From contig CP136066.1 in assembly GCA_032622095.1 (NCBI GenBank), positions 103,561,319 to 103,625,318 on the forward strand: DNA of 64,000 bases, read 5' to 3'. The notes beneath the pieces are model-generated. The model worked only from the letters and a program-made list of their open reading frames with translations, did not search any database and was not told where the DNA came from. Position 1 is the first letter of the stretch; each line of letters begins with the position of its first letter. Source of the stretch: Siphonodentalium dalli (taxonomy: Eukaryota > Mollusca > Scaphopoda > Gadilida > Siphonodentaliidae). The position numbers were made by a program, and so were the translations under genes. Shown in pieces: positions 11,790-23,110 of the stretch.

Positions 11790-12245
11790 TACATTAAGGG
11801 CTATGCGAATAATATAAATCATTTATGAACTCAGTCATTTGATATTCGTTTAAAACCACATCTCATATACAGTAATGTTCTTTAAAAGTTTCGAGCCACA
11901 TACAGAGTGACTAAAAGAAAGGAGAACAAGTTTCCAATGTCTTAACAATTTCTGATTAAGCATATGTATATTTTGAGGTAGAGCATGTATGGTAAGATTA
12001 ACTGCATAAATGATTCTATATTATTCCCATATAGCCCTTAATGTAAACGGTAGGGCAGGTCTCAGCTCCAAAATCTATAAAAACAATTCAGGTTTTACTC
12101 CCACCATTGATACAAATTTACCAGTCTCCAAACCCTGTTTTGATTTTATTCTTTGTATATCCTCATATTGAAAAATAATTTTGTCCACAATTCACGAAGG
12201 GAAACACAATTCTCAGTTCAGTAAAGATCAGAGATGCATATGTTT
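11605..12245. repeat. Foldback repeat overlapping the end of the tandem duplication
   Basis: The arm from AAATATGCATTTCTGATAAT (about 11607) pairs with ATGCATATGTTT ending near 12243. Inner complementary blocks include ATCAAAACAGGG with CCCTGTTTTGAT, and GGGCTATGCGAATAATATAAATC with its decayed complement. Arms are about 240 bp and imperfect, hence older than the 9716 foldback. The duplication at 10532-11171 contains only the left arm, so this foldback or its left half existed before the duplication. Confidence 0.65.
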
Positions 12246-13018
12246 AGGTAGGACAAGAGGTTAACCCTTTACCCAACAGTAATATGACTACCATCATTAC
12301 CTCCACCCAATACTGATAGGAGAGAACGTCGCCACCCTAGCCAACAGAACTTTCTGGTGACGTCAATGTTATTGGAACAAAAATGTATTACTACTAAATT
12401 TTATGGTAGCTCTTGTTTTATGAAATTATGTTTATCTGCATGGATGGGAGTAATACAGAATAAAGGGGATGCAAAATATCGAACTTGGAAATGTAATGTA
12501 TGTTACAAAGGGGACAGTACATGCCGTGTTAAATTTTTAACTGAATTTCCAATCATGTGTGTTAGGTCAGATATTCCACAGACAGTTTGATTGTTTTGGT
12601 GCATTTGGAAGTTCTAAGACCAACTTGCCTCACGTCCTTAATAGGGACGTTAGGTTTAAAGTGGGCTATCAAACCGTTGATAATATAAAACCCAATATAT
12701 GCCAATTCAATAACAAATATTATGTGCTTTTAACGTACTTCTGTTTAACATTTATTGGATTTTTTAACTTCTTGTTTTGTTTTATCTACTCCCGCCCAGT
12801 CTTCGTTAACGTTTAATGGGTACTTTGAGCTAGAAGACCACCGAGTTGATGCCCGAAGTTAACAGAATGGCGAAATGAGGTCTATATTTGTAATTCTATT
12901 TTTACGGATGGTGTTCGTTGCGTAAAAAGACTTTGTTAGCACTATGAGTGGATCTCACATGGCAACATATCAAGTTACATTATTACGCCCCCAGGGTGTA
13001 TACCAACGTATAAATTAT
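12246..13018 (-). other. Intron sequence
   Basis: Plus-strand open frames here (12357-12590, 12559-12816) have no recognisable domain and no splice context. They are not called as genes. Confidence 0.35.
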
Positions 13019-13302
13019 TGTATCGCATGGGCGCTGTGCGTTTTATTTATAGAAATGGGAATTTTTGGTATACACTAAACGTTGTAGTGCGACGCCGCAG
13101 TCGACAAATTGCAGTAGGTCCCCTATTTGCGGGGTCCATTTGCGGAAATATCGAATTCGCGGAGGTCCCTTAAAATGGTCGAAATATGTTGATTTTAATG
13201 AGGGAACGGGTGCGTATATGTCAATTGATACGCATTTTAAACAAATACGACACGATCATCATAATAGTGGTTTGTTCTATCAATTATATCATCATCATCA
13301 TC

Positions 13303-13334
<32 letters not shown>

Positions 13335-13530
13335 CATAATATGGAACAAGTCTGGCTATGTTTCGTCCCAATAACATTATCTGCAATGTTTGTTTACACA
13401 TATATGTATCGTCATTCGATATTTTCTTGTGAGTCACTTGAACATTTTACTTGTCGTCGAACTCGTATTTTATATAATAGAAGAATGAGTCTATATATTT
13501 TGAATTGATCGAGTGTTGGAGCCTCAACAG
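13019..13530. repeat. Dispersed repeat fragment (left part) with CAT microsatellite
   Basis: TGTGCGTTTTATTTATAGAA plus ATGGGAATTTTTGG at about 13035-13068 matches copies at 54195-54545 and 55296-55610. The microsatellite of about 20 CAT units at 13287-13337 produces a poly-His/poly-Ile/poly-Asp open frame depending on frame, and none is a gene. The matching right part of the repeat resumes at about 14185, so the LINE relic between interrupts it. Confidence 0.6.
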
Positions 13531-14040
13531 CGAAGTCTGGCAAAGAGTTCTAGCTATTTACCACCCTCTGCGTGAAGAAATATTTTCCTATGTCATTGTT
13601 AACAGTGCACATCTGTAGCTTTTTTATTATGTTCGCTTGTTCTTCCTGATGAATTTATTTCTAATATGTCACAAGCATTGATATTGTAATGACCATTCAA
13701 CAGTCAATTATATACCTCGATTAGATCTCCTCTAAATCTTCGATATTTTAAAGACATCAGATGAGTCTTATCATTCTGTATCGGTAGCGTAGAGTTTTGA
13801 TTTGACGAACTAGCTTCGTTGCTTTTCTTTGTATTTTCTCTGACACAATGCTTTGACATTTGTGATGTGGGCTCCATGCAGAGTTACAGTACTCGATGAT
13901 AGGTCTGACCATGCTTATGTAGAGCGATCGGAAAGTGTCGATGTCCAAGTTCGTCAAAGTTCTATTGACTATGCCGATGATTTGAGAAGCTTTATTGTTT
14001 TAGGATATTGTAGGACGACTAATCTGCCCGTGCCAAATTG
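13520..14040 (-). pseudogene. LINE reverse transcriptase relic (C-terminal part of RT)
   Basis: Read on the minus strand the translation contains YISMVRPIIEYCNSAWSPHH, then EKIQRKATKLV, then SLKYRRFRGDLIEVYN and NSLPDF-like remnants. This is the order typical of the C-terminal thumb region of Jockey/CR1-type non-LTR reverse transcriptases ('...VRPxLEYxxxVW...EKVQRRATKLV...L..RR.RGDLI..YK...WNSLP'). Only about 170 codons remain, with stops and a frame slip, so it is a dead 5'-truncated copy. It lies in an intron of the TMEM179-like gene and inside an older dispersed repeat. Confidence 0.8.
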
Positions 14041-14440
14041 AGCTATATCGATGGGATATCTCACAGGACAACACATTTCGCGGGTGTGCGTTCGCTGGAT
14101 TGATAGTTGATGTGTGTAACTATTATTACCGCGTTAATTGCTAGATATGACCAATGGCTGGGTCACTTTTGAAGATTTTATGGCGGGAACACAATGCCTC
14201 CGATTTTTTATCCGCATTTAGAGGCTTTCTGGTGTGGTGAATGAGAAACCGGCAGTAATAAGCCGTATTTTTTGCAATAATTTGAAGGATTAGTTGTTTT
14301 AACGGAATTCTGAGGCGGTGCATTCATATAACCGATATATTATATCTATTTTTTAATAATTTATATTTATGCCTAATAATATGATCTTGAGGGCGTTACC
14401 GTTTCTGATTATGGTTTGCTTGTTTTGACTGTCCTAAGAA
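14041..14440. repeat. Dispersed repeat fragment (right part)
   Basis: From about 14185, GAATGAGAAACCGGCAGTAA and ATAATTTGAAGGATTAGTTG-TTTTAACGGAATT match 54335-54420 and 55440-55515 in the same orientation. Confidence 0.6.
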
Positions 14441-16570
14441 TACCAACACGCTCTGTGTTCTTAACATATTTTAGGCAGCTCAGCGATGTCAACAATCACG
14501 CAAAACTGCTGTCGTAGATTTATCGCTGCTAACACAAATTTGTCGACAGCTGGCAGAAATTAGACCGTTTTTTGGCCAGTTTGCAACTGGGACTTTCCAG
14601 TGCAAATTTGCCGGCGTATGAACGTACCAATACTATGTAGATTCTTGGATTTTAGTACAATAGAACATTTACTTCTGAACATGTATCAGGCATAAAAAAT
14701 ATGAATTCAGATAATAAAATATAATCACAAATTGAGCAAAGGGTACATTCCAAGAATCAAGATTTCCTCACATTCCGTTTCCAAAATTCCGATGAACACA
14801 AATAGCCCAGTTCGAAGTTGTATTTTATATGACTTCAATGCGTCTTCCTGGAATATATAATTCTTGTAGAACGCTAGCTCAGGTATATATATTTATCGAC
14901 CTATTTCGATACCGGGAAAAATGCGAATATTATTATGTGTAATTTGCTTGGATCTAAAACTACCATGTGGTTTTAAACAGAAAACGCTCCACAAACAAAC
15001 GATGTATTTAAATAATAGTACTGAGTGAGCTGTTGGTTTTCAATTATCCTCTTAAGTGGAGGCAAAACGATTTCGTCATCCACTTTTCCATACAGTAGGC
15101 CGGGGTGGGTGGGTGGTTAAGCTGCGAAAAAAGTCACTTTTTTCCTGAGTGGTCGCAATTGTTCCCTCTTACAACATTTCTGCAATATAATTGCCTCAAA
15201 GTCTTCAGCATCATTGTTAAGGTGTGTATGACACTTAGGGCAGTGCTTAGGGGAGGGAGTTAGTGTGGATATAGGCATGATGCTTCTCAGAAATCCAGAT
15301 TACGAACCAACTCTCAGGAATTAGCCTTTTACATCTGATCACATTGCCATGTACCAATGCTACTGGTTCCAGAAAATGGACAGTTATGTAGCACATGAAT
15401 AAACTTTAATGTAAATAAATGAAAACAGCTATTCATTTATAGCATTAATATTTAATCATTATACCTGATCAGACAGACATAATTAGAGGCAAAAACATGG
15501 AAATCTCATCATGCTAAAAATTATTGAATCCTATTTAAAGCAACATCCAGTGTTAATTTTTGTTTGTTTTATTTAGTTGTATTTATTGTTTGTTCATGAA
15601 CACACAATTAAATTTCACACCAAAGCCATATGGATGCTGATAAATCTGTTAAAAGTCATGGTGTGAGATTGTATAAGATCTTGTGGATCCAGTATTATTT
15701 AGCATAAATGTTTTGCCAAAATTGATATTTTATTATTTTGATACAGTTTTCAGGTGATTACTGAAAATCAGTGGAAATTTGGTAAAATGTTCATATAAGG
15801 CCAAAGAAAAAAAGATACCACGTTTACGCACATCGACCGACCCTAAAAAATAACCGCCGACCCTAATCTTTTTATTGATATCTTGAGAAAAAGCCGGATA
15901 TGAAGAAAAAAAACAAACAACCAATGCACATACATAATGATGTTCATTAGTTGCAAAACACATGATTTCTAACATATCCCTGTATAAAGTGACCATAAAG
16001 TGACAACTGGATTTCAACAGTTAAAACTCCAGGTGTGGATTCATGGATTCATGGATTGATGGGCATGATTTTGCGATTTTAGTTTCATGAGAGTGGATAT
16101 AAGGCCTGTTTTAAGCCTTGTTTGGGAACTATCAACAGACATGGTGGGTGTGTATAGGTATAAATATAGAGGTTATCACCACATATGGAAGGGGTATAGA
16201 TACATGTACTGTTTCCAAAAACCAGGCGTGCTACTAGTAGGTTGGATGTACATGTACTGGCTACCTCCAGACAATGGGACGTAGTCATTACAATACAAGT
16301 ACCGGTGTAATGGTGGTATTATCATGTATTATGGGTAAAATTCTCACAAAACAGTAATTACATCAATTTCATACCAAGTAATATCGCCAAAATTATGAAA
16401 ATGCGGTATGTGAATAACAAATCACACACTTTTAAGTATAAACCAAGTTTGATCTTTTATTCAATCTTAATGTATATTTCCATTGTGTTGTTCGAGCGAT
16501 ACTTTCCCCACATGAGTTGGTATTTTATGTCACTTCGGTCGAGGTAGTTCAATATTTCTGCAGCTGGATA
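14441..16570 (-). other. Intron sequence, no gene recognised
   Basis: Read in both strands without recognising an exon or domain. The 94-codon minus-strand frame at 15733-16017 covers GACCGACCCTAAAAAATAACC / GCCGACCCTAATC low-complexity repeats and is not called. Confidence 0.35.
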
Positions 16571-16579
16571 AAAAATGAA

Positions 16580-16583
<4 letters not shown>

Positions 16584-16611
<28 letters not shown>

Positions 16612-16612
16612 T
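16584..16612. repeat. Poly-A tract
   Basis: About 29 consecutive A. It could be the tail of a retroposed sequence on the plus strand, but no body was recognised upstream. Confidence 0.7.
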
Positions 16613-17190
16613 TCACACACCGTTACCGGAAACATATTATCTTCTTCTTTTTTGGCCTAACTTGTTTACAAGTCAATACTGTCATGCATCAATTAGTCTA
16701 CAATAACAAACTGGACAACACTGGGTGCAGCTTTATACGATTCTTATCTGTTTTCAGACTGAAATTTATGTTTCATTCATTTTTTCACGCGATTCTTCTC
16801 GATGTTGAAATGACTTAGAAGAACCAGAAATAGGGTAACTGTAATACTGACCATCAAGTTTAAATGGTGTGAGACTACAGATTTGGAGGTAAAAAGGGGG
16901 TGGGTACCCCGCATGGAATTGGAAAAAATATTTTTTCCTTCAAATAAGGGGGTGGTGGGTACCCATGAGCCGGAAAAAAGTTTTTTTCAGCCTACTGTCA
17001 TGTCACTTTTTTCCGACCCCCCCCCTGATTTGACAGGTAAAATGTATACAAGTCACTTTTTGAGCCATCTAGGTAATAATTGGATAACTTTTTCTGTTAC
17101 CTCACAATCTGTGGTCCCACAGAACGTGATACTAGCGAAAATGTCATTGTTCAAGTCATAACAACGACGAAAACGGCGAATGTTGATTTT
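16613..17190 (-). other. Intron sequence
   Basis: Contains two GGTGGGTACCC modules near 16900 and 16955. No gene recognised. Confidence 0.3.
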
Positions 17191-17195
17191 ATGTG

Positions 17196-17215
17196 TGCGT
17201 TCTCTCTCTCCCCCC

Positions 17216-17283
<68 letters not shown>

Positions 17284-17292
17284 TTTCTCTTG
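17196..17292. repeat. CT microsatellite
   Basis: Long imperfect (CT)n/(CTTT) tract. The opposite strand gives an Arg-Glu repeat frame that is not a gene. Confidence 0.95.
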
Positions 17293-18097
17293 TCGATTAT
17301 CTCCTAATTTAATCGGTGCTACACGGGAAATGATATGACTAATATTTGGAAGGTTATGACGTTCACTTTGTGATGCAAGCTGCAAGCGTGATATTTGGAA
17401 TGAATGGTCAGTGTGAAGACTGGTCGACTTTTTCAAAATGGCCGCCGTTTTCAGCTCGTATTCAACATACGATATATCAAAACATATTTTGGTTCTTTGT
17501 ATGTCACATGAGTACAGTAAATCACAACAATAAAGTTAAGCAATTTAGTATACCAATGTAAAATAAGACGAGATTGTCAAGCAATGATCAAAATATTCTG
17601 TTTTTCACTTAAAAATATTTTTAAAAAGGTAAAAACCAGTGTCAAAACGAGAACAATCGTTCATGAAATTTGGCATGCATGCATAGCCAGAGGAAGGTAC
17701 TGAACAATTTTTGCTACAAACACGTGTGATTATGAAGCTAATGCTCCAAATTACCAACCCATATATCTGGATATTTCTCAGCTATCTTACATATGGATAA
17801 CACAGGTATACTTTAAACTCAGTGTTTCGTCTTCAGAATGTGATTCAAGCTTTATATGCAAAAACAAAGGAATGATGTTTAGATGGCTTGATTTTCAGTG
17901 ATTACATGTTGATAATAACACGATAACTCGCTATTTGTGAGTTAATGTAATCTAAAGTTCAGCTTTCGGTAATACTGCCTATCGGCATCCCTGTTTTATT
18001 CAGGAAAGTTTAATTCATTCAAGAAATCTACAATATTTGTCCTGATGTTACGGTTCCAGTACCAAATAATAAAAATAAATAATTCCTGAATCATTAC
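17293..18097 (-). other. Intron sequence
   Basis: Nothing recognised. On the minus strand the donor GTAATG of the 18098-18256 exon begins here. Confidence 0.35.
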
Positions 18098-18256
18098 CTC
18101 TCTAGTTTATGTCCAACGCTTTTGGCGCCCTCTTTTAAGTTGGAACAGAGCGCATCGAAACCCGCACTGATCGTGCATGCGGATACGAGGGATATTATAG
18201 AGCAGATCATTCCAACAACAACCTCAACCAGATACAGACCAGTGGTAATATTGAAT
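18098..18256 (-). CDS. TMEM179-like protein, internal exon (third transmembrane helix)
   Basis: Minus-strand exon between acceptor TTTCTTCTGCAG and donor GTAATG, 159 bp, entering and leaving after two bases of a codon. The translation begins FNITTGLYLVEVVVGMICSI, continues as one hydrophobic helix to SACTISAGFDALC, and ends in a basic, soluble stretch (KEGAKSVGHKLER). In TMEM179 the third helix is followed by the same 'small/hydrophobic-GF-x-x-x-C' turn. The entry phase matches the 19452-19645 exon exactly, joining GG and A into a Gly codon. Confidence 0.75.
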
Positions 18257-19451
18257 CTGCAGAAGAAATTGAGAGTTTATTACGAATCATACATGTACAT
18301 TCATCAAGCCTCAAAATATAATTTATTGATTGGTATTTGCTTAATGACTCACATTCTGGTGGTCAATATGTACCCTCAATTCTCATTTACGGAATAATAT
18401 ATTGATTTTGATGAAGGAAATGTAAACTCAACATGTATGTGAATTACTTTACAGTTGCACTCAATGGTATCACGGTGCATTTTCATACAAGATGGTACAC
18501 GGCCGACTAGCTTTAACACATCTTCATTGATAACGTTCCAAATGTGGGGTGAAGTGGATATAGGCGAAACTGTTTGCCAAGGATACCCCCCCCCCAGAAT
18601 AAAAACGTTAAAAACGTCTCATTTATCGATATCCATAGGAATTTTGTCATCTTAATCAATGTAATTTCACCTTGTATATTGTAACACTGTGTTTTAAGTT
18701 GGTTCATGGATTCGCTACTGGACATTCGTAAACGAAATGGTCTCGGGATACGCCCTCGACCATCTAGTTCTAGTTTACGAATGTCCAGTAGCTCGTCCAT
18801 TAACCCTGACATAAGGAACGGAGATCTATAACGTACTCATTTTTTCTGCTCTGGTAATTTACTCGAAGTCGGCTACACTATTATATTATCGGTGTTCATG
18901 TAGTATTCGACAAGTTCTCCGGGGACAATTACACATGTTAGGAATTCTATTGTATTCGTCACATGCATGGGATGGATTCTGATACACTATAACTATTTTG
19001 TGAACATGCAATGTCTGTTTATTCTCGAAAATCAAGGAAAGTGAAACAAACAAATTACATAAACTCACGAAGATGGCCGCCATGCAAAATTCCAGAGTTG
19101 ACAATGAGCCAGGAAGAAAATTTCACATCTATAGGCAAATAAATATCAGTCTACATCACTATTGATGTCTTTGTGGACTATTCATAATTTTCGAAAAAAC
19201 CAACGCTGAGAAACAAAATCACCTGGGTGTGTGTGGCCAGGCGGTCTTGCATTGAATCTTCATTCAACCCAGATATGTCAATTGATGTTGGAAATATCAT
19301 GCCCGAATCAACGGTAAAGTTGGAAATTTCAGAGTGAATACAGCTATACATTTTCTCGATTATTTGAGTTTCCACTATACATTTGGAATATTCAAACCAG
19401 ATATCCAAACCTACTCAAACTAAGACCCTCTAACCACGACCCTCCTCTCAC
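18257..19451 (-). other. Intron (1.2 kb) of TMEM179-like gene
   Basis: Bounded by donor GTGAGA and acceptor TTCTGCAG on the minus strand. At 18711-18788 an inverted pair (TGGACATTCGTAAACNAAATGG / CTAGTTTACGAATGTCCA-like) forms a small hairpin. No other feature. Confidence 0.6.
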
Positions 19452-19645
19452 CCTATATCATTCTTTGACGTCCGTAGTTGGTAGGCGTGAACGATCGCAG
19501 CCACCAGGCCCATCAGGCACATGGCGGCTTGTGCGTAGATGTTGAAATCACAGACATGTTTTGACCCGAATATGAACTTGAACTTGTTAGCAGATTTGAT
19601 GCCGTTTAATTCACCATACAGGAAGCAGTTACCGTCGAAGTTGTT
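19452..19645 (-). CDS. TMEM179-like protein, second coding exon (first loop and second helix)
   Basis: Minus-strand exon after acceptor CTCTATATCAACAG, 194 bp, phase 0 in and two bases out, donor GTGAGAGG. It reads NNFDGNCFLYGELNG, a polar loop, then FGSKHVCDFNIYAQAAMCLM and a hydrophobic helix ending AAIVHAYQLRTSKND. The paired extracellular cysteines and the Cys-Leu-Leu-Phe/Tyr start of the loop, followed by 'C-x-F-x...helix...HA(Y/W)', are the layout I recall for TMEM179. The preceding exon, with the start codon and first helix, was not found within the window on this strand. It may lie beyond the Polinton-like element or outside the window. Confidence 0.75.
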
Positions 19646-19696
19646 CTGTTGATATAGAGAATAGAAAATGGCTCATTTGTCATCGTCAAGATACAG

Positions 19697-19739
<43 letters not shown>

Positions 19740-19990
19740 CATATATGAAAGAGCATGTGAGCGAAAGGATGTGTGCAAGTTACTGATAGCCTGGGGACGA
19801 AAGAGCTTGTGTGAGATAATCTTTTTGCAAATTTTGTTACAATATATATTTATATACATTTAATTTTGATCAATAAAAACTTTTTTAAAAAGAAAAGAAA
19901 AAAAGAAGAAAAAACAAGTAAAAAAATAACCTCAATGGCTATAATTATGTAATTTATAGTATTTGTGAATTGACAGCTAATGATGGAATT
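19646..19990 (-). other. Upstream intron sequence with AT microsatellite
   Basis: Contains an (AT)n microsatellite at 19697-19734. No exon recognised. Confidence 0.5.
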
Positions 19991-20919
19991 ATGATAATTA
20001 GTGATGCGGACCGGACCGGACCACCTTGCGTGGCAGTCCGGTCCATGCCATTCCGGTCCGGTACACATACCTGGACCGGTCCAAAACGGTCCGGTCCACC
20101 TATAATAGGCTATATGTTAATGAATTCTCTGTTTTCTCAAAGTGTTTACTCTGTATAGTACAAACTATAAGGTTACTGAGTTCAGTGCATTGCAATGAGT
20201 CCATATATGTTAAAACTTACATTGTTTGCCGATTGTATGCATCATTGTCTGTCTCTGGTGGGATATACTGGGAACGATGCACGATAATAGTATTTCTAGT
20301 AATGCGAACATGCACTAATTAAATATATTGGACAGATAAAAATCTAGGGCCAGAATGTGTCATAACCAATCTAACATGGCACTCAACTGATCGTATGCAT
20401 GATTCGTATCATACTTATTTTCATTAAATTGAAATTTAAACGAAATAACTATACTGATGACAATTATACAAATGTGTACTAATATGACTACTACATTAAT
20501 ATTGGAGTCTTGGAGATTGTGATGGCTGATTGTATAGTCCTGACAATTACAGTTATATACCTAAGTACAACTACTATATTGGATTAATGTGACTGTCTTG
20601 TCTTTCATTATAAGGAAATTGACATGTACAAAGTACATCTATACATTGTTTTCGTGGCATCAAACGTTTAATAGATATTAACCACTTGAATGCGTCAATA
20701 CATCGTTGCTAATTGATAGGACGGCAAAATATGCAATAATATTCGCGATAGTTTGTTATAACTGAAGTAAAATAGTGGACCGGACCGGAGTACCGGACCG
20801 GCGGCAAAAAGCGGTCCGGTCCGGTCCAGTGACACCCGGTCCGGACCGGACCGCTGTCCACTCCTGGACCGCGGACCGGACCGGTCCCAAGCGGTGCGGT
20901 CCGCATCACTAATGATAAT
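19991..20919. mobile_element. hAT-type non-autonomous element with exact 8-bp target duplication
   Basis: ATGATAAT at 19991-19998 and again at 20912-20919 flanks a 913-bp body (19999-20911) whose ends are inverted: TAGTGATGCGGACCG at the left and CGGTCCGCATCACTA at the right. An 8-bp duplication and TAGTG-like termini are hallmarks of the hAT superfamily. Both ends carry a dense cluster of GGACCGG / CCGGTCC motifs in both orientations (20007-20099 and 20776-20905), probably subterminal transposase-binding repeats. The centre is AT-rich and encodes nothing recognisable, so it needs a transposase supplied from elsewhere. Confidence 0.92.
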
Positions 20920-21194
20920 GTACCAAAGAGAACTCACACCAAACATTGTTCTGAGACAAACACTGCGATTGATTTATAGAGTTATGCCTCCTGCATGGGG
21001 TCCTAGAAAATGTGACATTATTCGTTGTCCATGGTAATGGGCGACCTATCCTGTATCACTCTCTTTGTGTATATATTTGTTTGTAATACGCAACAATATA
21101 ATTTTTCCATAATGTATGATAATTTAAACATTTAGAGATTTTAAGGTGGCATTCACAATATCCTATTCACATTCGAAACAGTTGCATTAACCGA
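20920..21194. other. Unassigned sequence
   Basis: No feature recognised between the hAT element and the LINE relic. Confidence 0.3.
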
Positions 21195-22125
21195 AATAGG
21201 TGTGTCGGTATTGACTATTCGGTTATCACGGATGGCACCGTATTGGCATCTCTTAATTCTTTCTACCAATCCTTTCAGGGTATCTTTTGGAAGGCCCCCT
21301 TCTTTCTTCAGGCAAAAGTCATTTATGTATGAACAAAGCTATATAATTGTTACACATTATTATCATTATATCACAAATTTGTATAAAGTCATTTTAAAAT
21401 GCTTCGAACGGGTGCAACTAAAATTTTTGAAAATAATCATAAAAATGAAATCAAGTACGCCTACTTGTATGGATTATGGATAAAGTGGATTGAAACGTCT
21501 ATGACACGACTATGGGCGAATCTTTTCAACCGAGATTCATATAAGCTGTCGAGTGTTGTATATCGATAGTTTTACTCATATGCACTTCGTATTGGAATTG
21601 AAGACCCCTGGCTTAATATAGTAAATGTTGTACTGAATATATGTGGTCTCACATATATATGAGATGTTCAGTCGGTCGCTGATGGTGACAACTTTGTTCC
21701 ATATGTTGAACAGTCGTTAAAGGACCAGTACTTGCAATCATGGAACGAAACTTTATCCCAGAGCTCAAAATTTACTCTATATAAAAGCAATTTAAGTATC
21801 TGTTGGCACACAGACATATCTTTTAGAACTGCCGCCTAAATTCAGTTCATATCTGATCAAACTGAGAACTAGAAATAATCGGCTGCCTATTGAAGTTTCC
21901 AGTTGGAAAAACACTTACGTTCCCTCTTCGCGTTGCCAAATTTGCCGTGTTTATATGAAACGAGTTTTCGTCTTTTCGAAGAACCTGTCTGAAAACATTC
22001 TTCCAAAGTAATCCGACTTTAAAAGAACTTAAAATACGTTTTAATGACAGAAATAAAACAAACATGTTGAAATTAGCCAGATTCGCATCGGAAATAGTTA
22101 CCAAAGCAGCCATTTAAATTAATTT
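21195..22125 (+). pseudogene. LINE reverse transcriptase relic (C-terminal half)
   Basis: Plus-strand frames contain FERVQLKFLKIIIKMKSSTP followed by TCMDYG (about 21400-21478), then after many stops LRTRNNRLPIEVSSWKNT and RCQIC (about 21865-21945), then a Lys-rich tail resembling 'NLLKLAKFIK'. This order ('ERVQLKFCKxxLGLKxSTPxxMVYGELG ... LRxxxHxLPIExGRW ... RxCxxC') is the conserved C-terminal region of a LINE family common in molluscs and other invertebrates. The region is broken by frameshifts and stops and is inactive. Confidence 0.75.
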
Positions 22126-22804
22126 AAATTGAATATACATATATACATGGCCTCCTGTTCGTGAACATGGTCCCATACAGTGCCGCTTTCCCAGCTAATT
22201 GTGTATTTAATTATATTACAGTATTATCACTTTGAATTTGTTATCTTTAGTCGTGTGAGTTTTCCTATTTTATGTATTTCTATTATTTGAAACGTTTGTT
22301 GTAATTATGTATGATAATATTAATGTCTACCTCCAGTACCACAGATTTCTAGACGGAGATATTAAAAATTGAAATAGAGAAACGATGGCAATTTTTGTAC
22401 TTCGCACATGCACATATCTCACAGCGAACTTTTAATATGCAATCAACAAGAAGACCCTGCACAAATTAGGAATAAAATCAATTCAGTAAAAAATTTGACT
22501 GCATGGGCAAAGCCCATATTTGTGCTATTTTGGCGTGGGACTATGCCGTTTCGCTGGTAAAATAGCACACCGCACAGTTAACGTTCAAATGCGTCACTGC
22601 GAAGTAATATTACGTGATAAACGATTCGTTGTATCAAAATAAGTCAGTTTATACATACGCTGTGAATGAAAATAAAGATATCTTGATGTTTTCGTCGAAT
22701 GCAACCGATTTTTCGAGGTTTTTGTTTTTACGTCATTTCCATCTAAAATACATCAGTTGATTTGAAATGGCATAATTATCAATATTTCCGATGTCGTAAA
22801 GAGA
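22126..22804. other. Pre-insertion flank of the palindromic element
   Basis: AT-rich with a small hairpin (GTGCTATTTT...AAAATAGCAC at about 22522-22568). The last six bases, AAGAGA (22799-22804), are the left copy of the target-site duplication of the element that follows. Confidence 0.5.
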
Positions 22805-23110
22805 AGAAGAATAGGGGTCTCCTTACCGTCACATCTAAAAATAGAATCTTTGGGGTCTAAAATTGGTTGTGGGTGTCTCGTTCGCGTCACATCTAAAAAT
22901 AGAATCTTTGGGGTCTAAAATTGGTTGTACTAAAATATTCCCAAAATATCAAAAACCCAAAAATTATTTTTCCAAAAATTATTTTTTCCAAAAAATTTCA
23001 AAATCCCAAAAAATTTTAAAACCCCAAAATTTCAAAAAAGAAAAAAATTCAAAACCCTCAAAATTATTTCTCCAAAAAAAAAGTATAAATAAAAAATTTA
23101 TAACGAGTTT
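22805..23110. repeat. Left terminal segment with duplicated 'ATCTAAAAATAGAATCTTTG' motif
   Basis: The motif ATCTAAAAATAGAATCTTTG with GGGTCTAAAATTGGTTGT following occurs twice in tandem (about 22834 and 22891), then a C-, A-rich tract of 'CCCAAAAATT'-type. The same motif appears a third time near the centre (27670) in the same orientation, with mirror copies in the right arm. Confidence 0.85.

Noticed and set aside
13065-13508. 147-codon frame with a run of about 16 His, and the Asp-rich frame opposite
   Set aside because: Both come from the CAT microsatellite, and the surrounding sequence is a dispersed repeat.
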